Shown here in pieces: positions 47,338 through 57,100 of a DNA stretch of 64,000 bases. The stretch lies in the NCBI GenBank assembly GCA_964036045.1, contig OZ038401.1, positions 32,540,397-32,604,396 of the forward strand. Reading direction: 5' to 3'. The stretch is from Eutreptiella sp. 'Long Island Sound 2002' (Eukaryota > Euglenozoa > Euglenophyceae > Eutreptiales > Eutreptiaceae). Under the pieces are notes generated by a model. It did no database searches and was not told the origin of the DNA. It saw nothing but the letters and a program-made list of their open reading frames with translations. Numbering within the stretch: position 1 is the stretch's first letter; each line of letters begins with the position of its first letter. The position numbers and the translations under genes are program-made.

Positions 47338-47360
47338 CTTAGCCCACGCAAACTGCACCC
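47338..47360 (+). repeat. Terminal inverted repeat, left
   Basis: Starts CTTAGCCCACGCAAACTGCA and continues CCC. It is the exact reverse complement of 54173-54195 over 23 bases. Confidence 0.92.
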
Positions 47361-47362
47361 TG

Positions 47363-47385
47363 TTTTGCGCGCCGAACGCGCAAAA
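47363..47385. repeat. Subterminal hairpin of the transposon
   Basis: TTTTGCGCG, five bases, CGCGCAAAA: nine-base arms just inside the left terminal repeat. The right end has no equivalent, so the ends are not symmetrical here. Confidence 0.7.
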
Positions 47386-47456
47386 AAGGACCGGTTCGCA
47401 ACAGGGCAAAAAAACTATTTTTTTGGATGTTTCATGAACGTGATTTTAGACGTAGT

Positions 47457-47474
47457 GAAATAAATTGCTTTTTT
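47457..47474. repeat. Inner inverted motif, left
   Basis: GAAATAAATTGCTTTTTT, the exact complement of 53862-53879. It may be a second terminase/transposase contact site. Confidence 0.8.
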
Positions 47475-47531
47475 CGTGTTGTGCAACTCCGTGTTCCTCA
47501 ATGTGACGTTTTTTACATTTCTCTGGCGTTC

Positions 47532-47557
47532 TGAGTGCGCGAGGCCTCGCGCACTCA
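47532..47557. repeat. Palindrome 1, upstream of gene A
   Basis: A perfect 26-bp palindrome with core GTGCGCGAGGCCTCGCGCAC. Confidence 0.95.
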
Positions 47558-47754
47558 AGATAGCGAAAGCAGAGTTTATCACGAAACGTAACAACCCGTA
47601 AGGACTGGCTTTTGCGGAAATACGCAGCTCCCACACGGTATTAAAATTAGGATTGTGTTGACCAGGGAGCATTGGAAGTGTATGGCTGTCGGACTTCCCA
47701 TGTTAGGGGAAACACATGTACTGTAAAGTGAAAATAAAATACAAATTTAAGCAA

Positions 47755-47784
47755 CCTGAGTGCGCGAGGCCTCGCGCACTCAGG
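47755..47784. repeat. Palindrome 2, upstream of gene A
   Basis: A perfect 30-bp palindrome, the longest of the set; the core GTGCGCGAGGCCTCGCGCAC is extended on both sides by CCTGA/TCAGG. Confidence 0.95.
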
Positions 47785-47942
47785 TCACGTTATGTATTGA
47801 ATTTTCAGACTGGATGTGACGCGTACAATTGCAGGTACAGTACGAGACGGACAAACACGTTTGATTTTTCCGGTGTATATGTGTAGACACCATGTTGATC
47901 AGATTCAACACGGTATAGAACATTGTTTCCCCGGAAACAATC

Positions 47943-47964
47943 AGTGCGCGAGGCCTCGCGCACT
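47943..47964. repeat. Palindrome 3, upstream of gene A
   Basis: A perfect 22-bp palindrome with the same core, about 465 bp before the gene A start. Confidence 0.95.
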
Positions 47965-48427
47965 TAAATGACAGAAGAAAATGAAAAAGCGATCAAGCTA
48001 GGCTACGCCGGTATTTACATTCCCCTTCACGTCTACCACCTGTGACAGTCGATTATACATCGGTAACCTTCGTCATATTTTTCAGGGGATCAGGGGAATG
48101 ATTTGCTTTTTTCCAACAGCCACTCGATGGTAGACGTGTCCGGTTTTAATAGCGGCGTAGCCTTCGTTGACCGATAGACATGGTTTTTTTTTCCAACTGG
48201 GTTTAAAGACGGACGCAGAACAGGAAATTGTGGTTGCGAAAACAGTTTGCGGTTACTGGGAACGGAGCGCACGCAGACACCAAATCCAATTTGCGGCGAC
48301 AGTACACGCACCAGAATGACGACAGGAAAAGGCCAGATGTTTTCTAATACATTTTTTTTAAAGGTCGCTGTGCGAAACGATAACCAACATATGTGCGCAA
48401 ATATAATTCCACAGAGAAAGACGCAAA

Positions 48428-50425
48428 ATGCCACTTCGAGCCAGAAAATCCGTAGAGCAACGCATGATTGCAGAAGTAAGCAAAGGAGCAGCAGCACTAC
48501 GAGAGGCATGCGCGGCAGAACCAGCATACCAAACAGCAGGTGACCTATGGAAAGGACTGAAACGGAACGACCTGGCGGCGCAACTGGTGTTAACATTTGC
48601 ACAGCGACTCAGGTTCAACAAAAGAACGCGCCACAGTTTACCAGCAGCTAAACGACAGGAGGACAAGCGCTGGGTGCGCATTTTGCAACAGGAGGGCTGG
48701 AACCTGTACCTGTTGATGCGTCAACGGGCAGTACCAAACAGGAAAAAACCGGGAAACACAACAGGGTACCTGACGCAAACAGAAAGACGAACAAAAGTAC
48801 GACTCGGGCAAGCAGACGCTGCCGCAGACACAGTGGACGAACAGGCAGCAGCAGCACTTAAAGCAACTTGGTCACTGGTGCTTTCGTCGTGTTGCGTGCT
48901 GTGGATAGACAACTGGTACCGGGCACAATACACGACACACCCAGACGAAAGTGACCGGTCGCAAAACTGTACTGCAATGGCAGTACTTCAACTGAAACAG
49001 AGGCCCACGTATTGGGCAGGACATCCAGCCATTGAGGAACTGGCAGCACGGATAACGACAGTCGCAAGGGCTCTGCAACAGCGTGAACGGAGAATCCACC
49101 AGACATTGCGTGACATGGGGTATGCAGATGGGTGTACACCAGACGCTGGAAACGTGAGAGCGCCGTTGGATGTGAGGAGGGATGCAAGGACTGTACAGGC
49201 ACCGGTGTGGCGCCCGTTTGCCCTGTCCAAAGAGAAGGTAACTTGTGGTGTTGGTCTGTTAAACTTGTTACACTTTGCAAGGGACGTAGCACAACAGACA
49301 AACAGAGTTCTACCGCTGTTGGTTGACGAAAACATACACTACAGGGTACTAAAGTTGTTGTACGGTGCCAAGAACCAACGATGGAACATGCGTGCATACC
49401 TGCGTTACGTGCCTGTAGTTTACGGTGTCTGGCATGCCTACAAGTTCGTTGTTACTCATACTTTTCGGGTGTTCTGGCCTATTCTAACCTACCTACGGAA
49501 AGGTCTGCTACGACCTGGTTCCACCATACTATCATACCCCAAACTGATAGTTATGGAAAAAACTATTGCTGCGCTGATGCTTGCCACACCCCGAATACTA
49601 CGCCCGTATCGGCGCAAGGCACAAGCTGCAACCGCGATCAGTGGTCGTGACACTACGCATGCCAACAGGGCAGCAGTGGCAAACGCAGTCTTGCATTTGT
49701 TGTCGGATTGGTGCCCGTTGTTGTTGTACTTGGGTCACCTGGTACGGGAGTGCAATTGGTCGGGGGAAAACAACGCTACAGGGACACGAGCTCAGGAGGT
49801 GTTGCAGTTGAGTTTGTGTCTGTTGCGGAGGCTGCGTCGAGGACCGTGTGACACCATACTGAAGTACGAGCGCACAATCATGTGCACATTGTTGTACAAC
49901 AGCAAGTGGCACCAGGACCTGCCCGGTCAGGCACACTCAGAGGAGTTTGGAGAAGGGATGTTGAGCAAGCTGGTGCGGGACAAGGCGAGAAACACGGGTT
50001 CTGTTACTGTTCAGGAGGTGGAAAACCATTACTTGTTGCTAAAGGTTGGTCCTGGTGGAAAACGCGTGGGGGTGCAAAACGTTCCCAAGAACCTGGTACA
50101 CAGCATGCGACAACGACTGACCAGATTTTTGGCGACAGACCGGATATGCATGGCCTATGTGGAATGGGAGTCGGACAGAGTAAGCACGGTTGCACCTTCT
50201 TGGCCGCGGAGGTTACCGAGATTTCCGCCCTCACCTACACAACCCCTCGGTTACGACCACTACCGGCTACTTGGTCACAGCGTACTAGATGCCCTCATTG
50301 ACCAGAAAACAAATCCCACCAACCAACTGAAACGGAAACTGGATGCTGTTGTGGGACAGAGAACAGATATGGATGCCGACAGACAGGAAGCAGCAACACG
50401 CAACGTGCGGCAACGCTTGCGGTAA
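48428..50425 (+). CDS. Gene A: candidate transposase, 665 aa
   Basis: ATG 48428 is supported by the homologous start in copy 1 (MPLR in both). TAA ends it at 50423-50425, with no intron needed. Segments conserved between copies include VLWIDNWY (D161), the block NCTAMAVL, a GHP motif (198-200), LVDENIHYR (D300), YGVWHAYKF (H336), a hydrophobic helix to about 375, and AHSEEFGEG (E506, E509). An Asp...Asp...Glu series with a Trp-His element between could form an RNase H-fold DDE catalytic core, as in many cut-and-paste transposases, but this is inference from spacing and placement. The Arg/Lys-rich termini could bind DNA. An alternative is a tyrosine or other recombinase, but no R-H-R-Y pattern was found. 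Confidence 0.7.
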   Translation: MPLRARKSVEQRMIAEVSKGAAALREACAAEPAYQTAGDLWKGLKRNDLAAQLVLTFAQRLRFNKRTRHSLPAAKRQEDKRWVRILQQEGWNLYLLMRQRAVPNRKKPGNTTGYLTQTERRTKVRLGQADAAADTVDEQAAAALKATWSLVLSSCCVLWIDNWYRAQYTTHPDESDRSQNCTAMAVLQLKQRPTYWAGHPAIEELAARITTVARALQQRERRIHQTLRDMGYADGCTPDAGNVRAPLDVRRDARTVQAPVWRPFALSKEKVTCGVGLLNLLHFARDVAQQTNRVLPLLVDENIHYRVLKLLYGAKNQRWNMRAYLRYVPVVYGVWHAYKFVVTHTFRVFWPILTYLRKGLLRPGSTILSYPKLIVMEKTIAALMLATPRILRPYRRKAQAATAISGRDTTHANRAAVANAVLHLLSDWCPLLLYLGHLVRECNWSGENNATGTRAQEVLQLSLCLLRRLRRGPCDTILKYERTIMCTLLYNSKWHQDLPGQAHSEEFGEGMLSKLVRDKARNTGSVTVQEVENHYLLLKVGPGGKRVGVQNVPKNLVHSMRQRLTRFLATDRICMAYVEWESDRVSTVAPSWPRRLPRFPPSPTQPLGYDHYRLLGHSVLDALIDQKTNPTNQLKRKLDAVVGQRTDMDADRQEAATRNVRQRLR

Positions 50426-50436
50426 CTGACACCCGC

Positions 50437-50458
50437 AGTGCGCGAGGCCTCGTGCACT
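50437..50458. repeat. Palindrome 4, after gene A
   Basis: 22 bp with one mismatch (CGTG instead of CGCG in the right arm), eleven bases after the gene A stop. Confidence 0.9.
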
Positions 50459-50492
50459 AAACGTTATGAAAACAGGTATGTAATGCGATGTG

Positions 50493-50514
50493 AGTGCGCG
50501 AGGCCTCGCGCACT
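50493..50514. repeat. Palindrome 5, between genes A and B
   Basis: A perfect 22-bp palindrome with the same core, about 160 bp before the gene B start. Confidence 0.95.
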
Positions 50515-50673
50515 GAGTACTTCGCTAAGTGCCGTGGATTAAGTCACAACAAAGACGTTTGTGGAACAGATTTCCGAAAACGACCTGCAAAATACCGTTT
50601 CGACTGATTTCAGAGTTCAAATGACCGTGTTTCATGTCATGCCATTTGCCCTTTTCAGGTATTGTTTGGCATC

Positions 50674-53629
50674 ATGAGTGAACCAGGGTCGCCAGAACGT
50701 CCAGTAACAGACGCAGAGGCCATGGAGTCGTCACCAGGGACCGACCACGGGGACACGCCGAAGAAAGGACGCAAGAAGAAGGGTGAGAAGAAAGCAATAC
50801 CGGAGATGAAGCTCACAGTCGAAGTGGCACAGTGGCTGCGGCAGGAGAATGGTAAAGCCGTGAAGGTAAAGATTGCTGATTTGAAAATTGACAAGACCAA
50901 GGAGCGCGGACAGATCCGATCCATCAACTATGACGACGTTGCCAGAAAAGTGGCAGGATACCAAGCACTGCCACCAGCTGGACCGTTGCGCATAACGGCG
51001 TGGGAGGATGGTGGTATGACTCGCTTCGCTTTCGATCGAAGACGGTTCTTCTTTTTGCTTCGGTACATGATTTGCTTTGCAGATGGCTCCCTTTACGTTC
51101 TGAATGGTCAACATGGCACAGAAACATGCAGAAAGATTCAGCAACAGCGTCTCGAAGAAGGCAAAGAATTGGAGGATTGGCAGGAGTTTTGCTACGTTGA
51201 CATTCTGAAGTACGAAACGCCTTGGAGGATCCGTGCCAAGGTTGCAGGTTTGCAACAAGCTGGCAGCCAGTCTGTGACGTGGATTTTGCTGTCCGAGGCG
51301 CTGGACAACATGTTGTTGTACATTGAGGATCAGAAGCGGGAAAAAGAGCCACAAGATTTCGAGAGGTTCAAGATTGCTGTTGTCCAAGCTGCCGTCAACT
51401 CTGCGTTTCTTGCACCCGAGGCTTTGGAGGAAGCAGGACATACAGTATGTATTCGTGTATCGCACGGTTACAGTGCGCGAGGCCTCGCGCACTCCATGAC
51501 ACTGTCTCCCCCCGCAGGACTCGACATTCAAGAATTGGAGGGACATCTTCTCCCTGGCGTATTACTGCGGCCGTGAGGCGGTTACTGGTATGAGGAACCT
51601 CGAGAGTAAGAGCAAGAAAGAGGACGTTACAAGGAATGCCTTCAAGAGGCTGGAGGGGCTGCATCTACCGAGCCTATTGCAGAAAGTCTGTGCGCACATG
51701 AACCTGAAGGACTCGACCTTGAAGACCACCCAGAACTACATTGACGCGCAGATTACGGAACAATGGGTTATTTTCCATCTTGACCATCCGGACAATACGC
51801 AGCATGTCAACCAGACCGCAGGTATGCGTCAGTGTCGCAGCTGCAGTGCGCGAGGGCTCGCGCACTTCACCACGTTTGTCACATCCGTACAGCTGCCGAT
51901 GCGAAGATCCGAGCAGAAGTCGCAGCACTGGGCACGCCGCAATTGAAAATTGGGCTTGGAAATTGGGGTTATTGGGTGGACGCAAAAAGTACGAAGTTTC
52001 GGTCGCCCTGGCCAAAATGGAAGACGTTGCTCACTGCACCTCTGTGGCGCACTGGGGACAAGGGCGCACCTCCATTACCACAGACGTTGGCCGTGCGGAA
52101 ACAACTGCAAAGGAAGGTTGAGGCACCATCATCGGCACCTTCACAGACACAGCTCAGTAATGGCGATGTGATCAATGTCTCCAAGTCGGACGAGCAAGGG
52201 ATCAAATACGCTTTGACAGCGTGCCGTATTGAGAATATTGAAGAGACACCGCCAGGCCGTTTCCGGGATCTGCAGTACCCGTTGTGGATCATCAACGCTG
52301 ACCTTTTCATTGAATACGACTCTCCAGGATTTGTTCCGAAGTGGCTGTTCGATGTGATGATGCTGGGGAAAGACGTCATTTTCTATGGCGAGGCTGATGT
52401 TGTGCACCGTATTGGCCGCGAAATGCAGAGGCTCTGGCGTATGGAGAAGGACAAGGATCCAACCACAGTGCCATTCTACCATGTTCGGTTGCCGGTGTAC
52501 TCTTGGTTATCGGGTCCCGTGACCAGCAGTACGTATCAGTTCGACGAGCACTGTATGTGGATCGGAACAACGAGTCGCTGGGATAAGCAGGTATATCTGC
52601 TTCTTTCGATTGTTACGATGCCGTTGTGTGCGCGAGGCCTCGCGCACTGCTGCCTCCGTTATTCGTCTATATTCATCACATTTACAGTTGCCGAACTATG
52701 TGTCGTATTCCGCTGGACATTTCGAAGAGATGCAAGAGAAGAACCTCGGCGGTTTCATGCCTCTGATTCACGTGCTGTGGTACCTGGACAGATACGTTTT
52801 GTGCAGTGGGCTTCCTGATGCAGTGGTTGTTGTGGACGACACGCCTGCCATGGCCGCAAAGATTGCGATGTCTGACCTCAAAACTAAAGTGGCGTTTCTG
52901 GCTGTGTCAACGATCAAGCAAAAGGACCTAGGGAATGCCGTTGGAGGTGCTCTGCAGCATGCAATCGTGATGCGGTACATGCTGGAGGCCGATCAGACGG
53001 AGCAGGGAGCAACAGCTGCAACTTGGGATACTCAAGAAGAGTGGCTCCAGCGTGGCATTCCACTGTGGGTTTTGGACAGCAAACGAGGGCATGAAGGGCA
53101 CCAGCAGGTGCATGCTGCAGAAGCCGTCCAGCAAGATGTCGTGACTGAGGCCCCCGCTGAAGACACTGAGCCTGGTGCGCCTGCACCTACCTTGCCAATG
53201 CAAGCCAAGATGAAGAAGACTGCCAAAGTTGTACCAACTCAGGGTACTGCAGCCGGAAAAGGAACACCCTCGAGTACCAAGAAGCAAGCAAAAGGGAAAG
53301 AGAAGGAATCGGACAAGCCCGCGGAATCAGACGACGACGATACTGACGAGGAGTCAGAAGAAGACGATCTGGAGCAAGTACTGGAGACCCAGCAGAAGCG
53401 CAAGCGGGCATCCGCCTCTCACTTCGATGCAAGCAGCCCCGACTCTGGTAAGGAACAGTCCAAGAAGAAAGCGAAGACTGCTGCCAGTGCTACTGCAGAG
53501 TTCAAGCCGCCCTCGCGTTCTGGTACCCTGCCGTCTCGAGGTACCGTTGCCTCTCCAAGTGGGACAAGTACAACAGCAAGAAGCCTGGGTTCCAGGTTGG
53601 CTAAGGTTGCTGGACCGAAGAAGAAGTAA
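50674..53629 (+). CDS. Gene B: five-exon element protein, 881 aa, unknown
   Basis: Exons: 50674-51013, 51083-51444, 51518-51821, 51893-52590, 52688-53629. Every intron is 69-97 bp, has GT...AG ends and keeps the frame; copy 1 has its introns at the same places. In order, the protein has a Lys-rich nuclear-localisation-like stretch near 28-40 (TPKKGRKKKGEKK), a conserved block to WEDG, an exon 2 block ending KIAVVQAAVNSAF, and an exon 3 block with EQWVIFHLDHPDN. A long exon 4 block contains GRFRDLQYPLWIINADLF and GKDVIFYGEADVVHRIG. The C-terminal third is acidic, then Ser/Lys-rich, and ends PKKK. It could be a DNA-binding or regulatory partner of gene A. I do not recognise the family. The first intron is 69 bp with no stop, so retention would keep the frame. 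Confidence 0.75.
51029..51046. repeat. Short palindrome in intron 1
   Basis: TTCGATCGAA inside the first intron of gene B. It is the one intron of this copy without the long GC palindrome. Confidence 0.4.
51472..51493. repeat. Palindrome 6, intron 2
   Basis: A perfect 22-bp palindrome, inside a 73-bp intron (51445-51517). It takes up almost a third of the intron. Confidence 0.95.
51845..51866. repeat. Palindrome 7, intron 3
   Basis: 22 bp with GGGC at the centre in place of GGCC, inside the 71-bp intron 51822-51892. Confidence 0.92.
52627..52648. repeat. Palindrome 8, intron 4
   Basis: The inner 20 bases are perfect GTGCGCGAGGCCTCGCGCAC, inside the 97-bp intron 52591-52687. Confidence 0.95.
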
Positions 53630-53671
53630 GTCACCATTAACCCAAGTGTTACGCCTCTTTTTGCAGTCATG

Positions 53672-53693
53672 AGTGCGCGAGGGCTCGCGCACT
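53672..53693. repeat. Palindrome 9, after gene B
   Basis: 22 bp with GGGC centre, 43 bp past the gene B stop. Confidence 0.92.
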
Positions 53694-53828
53694 CGCCTTC
53701 GACGCGAATGCAATTATATGTCCTTAAAGGGTTGTACATTTTTGCCAAGCTTTTATCTCAGTGTTTGTACGTTGTGCACTTCGTGTCCTGTTTTTGTTGC
53801 CCTCTGTACACAATTGTTTCCATGACCT

Positions 53829-53854
53829 TGAGTGCGCGAGGCCTCGCGCACTCA
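53829..53854. repeat. Palindrome 10, right end region
   Basis: A perfect 26-bp palindrome next to the inner inverted motif. Its distance to that motif is shorter than on the left end. Confidence 0.95.
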
Positions 53855-53861
53855 GGTACAC

Positions 53862-53879
53862 AAAAAAGCAATTTATTTC
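53862..53879. repeat. Inner inverted motif, right
   Basis: Exact complement of 47457-47474. Confidence 0.8.
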
Positions 53880-54149
53880 GCAGGACAAACATAGGTGCAA
53901 CTGGAGACCCGCAGAATGTCATATTTTGAAAATGAGCTCCCGAACAGGCACGCACCAGTTGGCTTTTGAAATACAAAAACGACAAGATTGGTAAAACACA
54001 CCCCTCAAATCAGACAAAATAATAGTTTATTTTGATAAGCAAAAAGTGGAAAAAAGCAGCAAATTGGGTAAAATTGTATTTTTTCGGTGGCATCTGGGCC
54101 ATGTGTGTTGCAAATGTCCAAAAAAAATAGTTATTTGGGCGGTCATTTT

Positions 54150-57100
54150 TTAGGTCCTTCTCTTCCAAAAGGGGGTGCAGTTTGCGTGGGCTAAGTGTCT
54201 GTCTGGTTTCGACAGACAGTCTGTCAGGAGTACGCCAATTTCGGGGTGCTTCTTGAGGAAGTCGATGAACCCCTTGGTGTACCCATGGACAAAAGATTGG
54301 GCTGGTTCCCAGTTGTTGTGACTGGAATCAAAGCCCCTCCACTCACATAGAAATTCCCATTCGCCCTTGGCGTCACGTCTTGCTTCTAAAATCCTCTTGA
54401 GTTCGTACTTCCCCCCTTCGATGACCCGATCGGACAAAATTTTCGAAGTCCACAAAGGGGGTTTAACCCGATCCTTGGGGGAGGGGATCTCTCTCTTGAG
54501 GCGATCGCCCGAAACGTCAATCTCCCTGCTGACATCCACACGAATCCTCCACCTGTTCTCACCAAGACGCGCTGTAACAGCGAATGGCCCCTCCCACAAG
54601 GGAAGAAGCTTATCGTCTCCGTCCAGGGTGGTTTCGGATTTTCGAAGCCAAACTCGATCATCGACTTCAAAATTGTGGGGGTTTTTTCGACCTAGATTCT
54701 GAACCCAAAGCCAGTCAGCTTGATGCTTATCGATTAATTTCGAGACAGTTTTATCTGCTCGTTGGACGTCGTCCAAAAACAACGAAGCATCTTTACAGGG
54801 GCGAGGATTATTCAACGGCATGTTCCACCAACACTTCTTTCGTCCAAAGACAATTTCATTTGGAGAAAGGCCATGGTACAAAGGCGTGTTGTGGTAACGG
54901 CGAAGCAATGCGAAGAGAACTTCCATCCAATGGAAATCTTTTTCACTCGCGAGCTCCTTACGAAGCATATTTATAATTGAGCGGCCGGCTCTTTCGCCAG
55001 GCAGCGCTCGATGCGAGTGGATTTCACATCGGAGGTGGTGGATTCCAAGGCGAGCACATAATTCTCTCCACCATTCGGAGGTGTACTCTTTGCCTGAATC
55101 CGTCACCACCTCGGATGGGACGTCCCAGCCTCCCATCCAGGTCTGCGCGCACCATTTGGCGGCAGCCTTGCCAGTCATCGACTCAATGTTGCAAGGCAAC
55201 ACTTGAATGTAGCCGGAATGACGGCACTGAATAAGGAGCACACCATTGACCTTTTTATTGGTCCAATGGCACTCTTCGTCATCGAGTTCACCGAGATAGA
55301 AAAAATCACTGGTGACTCTGTTAAAGAGGCGCTCCGGAATAGGATGAGGCCTCAGATGGCCGTGCTTCTTCGCGCTGGGGGGCGTCGAGACAGCACATTG
55401 GGCACATCCGGCGGCTACTTTCATGCAGTGAGTATATAGCCGTGAGCCAAACAACCTATGTTTAATCATCGACCACAGTCGACGGCCATGTGCGTGGGGG
55501 GACTCCCATTTATGCCACCAGTTTAACACTCGGGGGGCCAGGGCGTCTGGTACGCACAATTTACCCTCCATCCACAGTTTCCCCCCATCCAACGAATACT
55601 CAGAAAAAATCCCATCCTTGTGAGCATCTTTGGATTTGAGATTTCCAAAGACCTCTTTAAACATGGGATCCTGCAGATAATCGGACGTCCAGTCACGGAT
55701 GATAAGGGAATCTTTCGGCAGGGGTGGAGTTTTGGCCGGATCTCGACGCTTAATGCCCTGGATCAACCGAAATCGACTTACTCGTCGGGTATAGTCAAAC
55801 CGTTTCACACTCCCTGAGGAGGGATCGGTGACTTTCTCCACGACTTTCAGTGTTTTGGTGCAGATCTCATGAGCATGCGCCGGATCTGAGATGGCCGTGA
55901 TGTCATGGCACGGTAATGCGTGCTGTTTAACAGCGCATTGCATGCGTGCACGTCGAATGAGTTTCTTTTCTTCTTGATCCCATTCGATTATTACATGGCG
56001 GTCCTGCTCCGTACCATGGATGTTGGTACTTTGCAGCCCCTCTGAAGCGGGGTAAGCCCATCGGCTCAGAGCATCCGCTACCGTGTTGTGTTTTCCAGGC
56101 AAATACGACACATGGAGGTCAAACAGACTGAGAAATTCGTGCCATCTGGCCCGTCGACCAGCTGGGCTCGCGACAGTATCAATGTGTTCGGTGGCCCAAT
56201 ACTCCAGAGATCGATGATCCGTCAGGACCTCGACTCGATTGGTGCCAACCCACGATTGGTACTTTTTTAAAGCACAGATTATGGCGTAGGTTTCTTGCTC
56301 ACGCGGCGACCATTGCATTTGGCGTGGAGCTAGCTTCCGCGACCAAAATGCAAGAGGGTAATTATCACCTGTGGCTTCATCAACCTGTTCAAGGACAGCT
56401 CCGATCGCGTACCTAGAAGCGTCGGTTCTAATGTAGAAGGGTCGGTCGAATTGGGGCACATGCAACGTGGCGACTTCACAGAGGGCCGCCTTCAAGTGAT
56501 GGAAGGCCTCCTCGCACTCGTCAGTCCACTTGACACGAACCTTTGAACCTGCCTTGCCTGCATCTCTCCCTACCTTCAATAATTCAGTGAGGGGGGCAGC
56601 AAATTTGGCATAATTCGGCACAAAAGTGTGGTAAAAATTGCAACAACCCAGGAATCCTCTCAATTCCGTGATCGTCACAGGGCGCTTCCACTTCTGAATA
56701 GCGACGAGCTTCCCTGGACTGGGTCGTCGGGTGCCATTCTCAAGGAGAGAACCACAAAATTCGACTGATTTTAAAAATAGTTTTCCCTTCTTTGGCCCAC
56801 AAATCAGCTGATTGGCGTCAAGAATGTCCAAAACTTGGTTCAGCTGCTTCTCATGTAGGGCCACCAGCTCGGCTTCGGTCAGTCCCTCCCCCTCCGTCGC
56901 GATGATTATGTCATCTATGTACACACTCACAAAGGCACGAAGCTCAGGATGGGCTGTAAAAAGCACATCCTCCATCATTCTTTGAAAAAACGAAGGGGCG
57001 TTCTTCAGGCCCATGGGCATGACTGTCCACTGGACTGGGCCACATGGCGTGCACATACAAGTGAGAGGTCGGCTGTCCTTCCTCAACGGCATTTGGTGAA

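Larger units (their letters stand above)
47338..54195 (+). mobile_element. Two-gene DNA transposon with palindrome array, copy 2
   Basis: 6,858 bp, bounded by 23-bp perfect terminal inverted repeats and a 5-bp TGTCT duplication, inserted in the pol gene of the chromovirus. It carries gene A (48428-50425) and five-exon gene B (50674-53629), both on the plus strand, plus ten GC-rich palindromes. Subterminal inverted motifs are also present: AACTATTTTTTTGGA at 47413-47427 with its complement at 54117-54132, and GAAATAAATTGCTTTTTT at 47457-47474 with its exact complement at 53862-53879. Both genes look intact, so the copy may be young. I do not recognise the family. Confidence 0.9.

Noticed and set aside
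54150-54195. Natural C-terminus of Pol
   Set aside because: These bases are the transposon's terminal inverted repeat; the true frame resumes at 47337.
47338-54195. A CRISPR-like array (regular palindromes)
   Set aside because: Spacing is irregular (tens to over a thousand bases), the spacers are introns and coding exons, and the context is eukaryotic.
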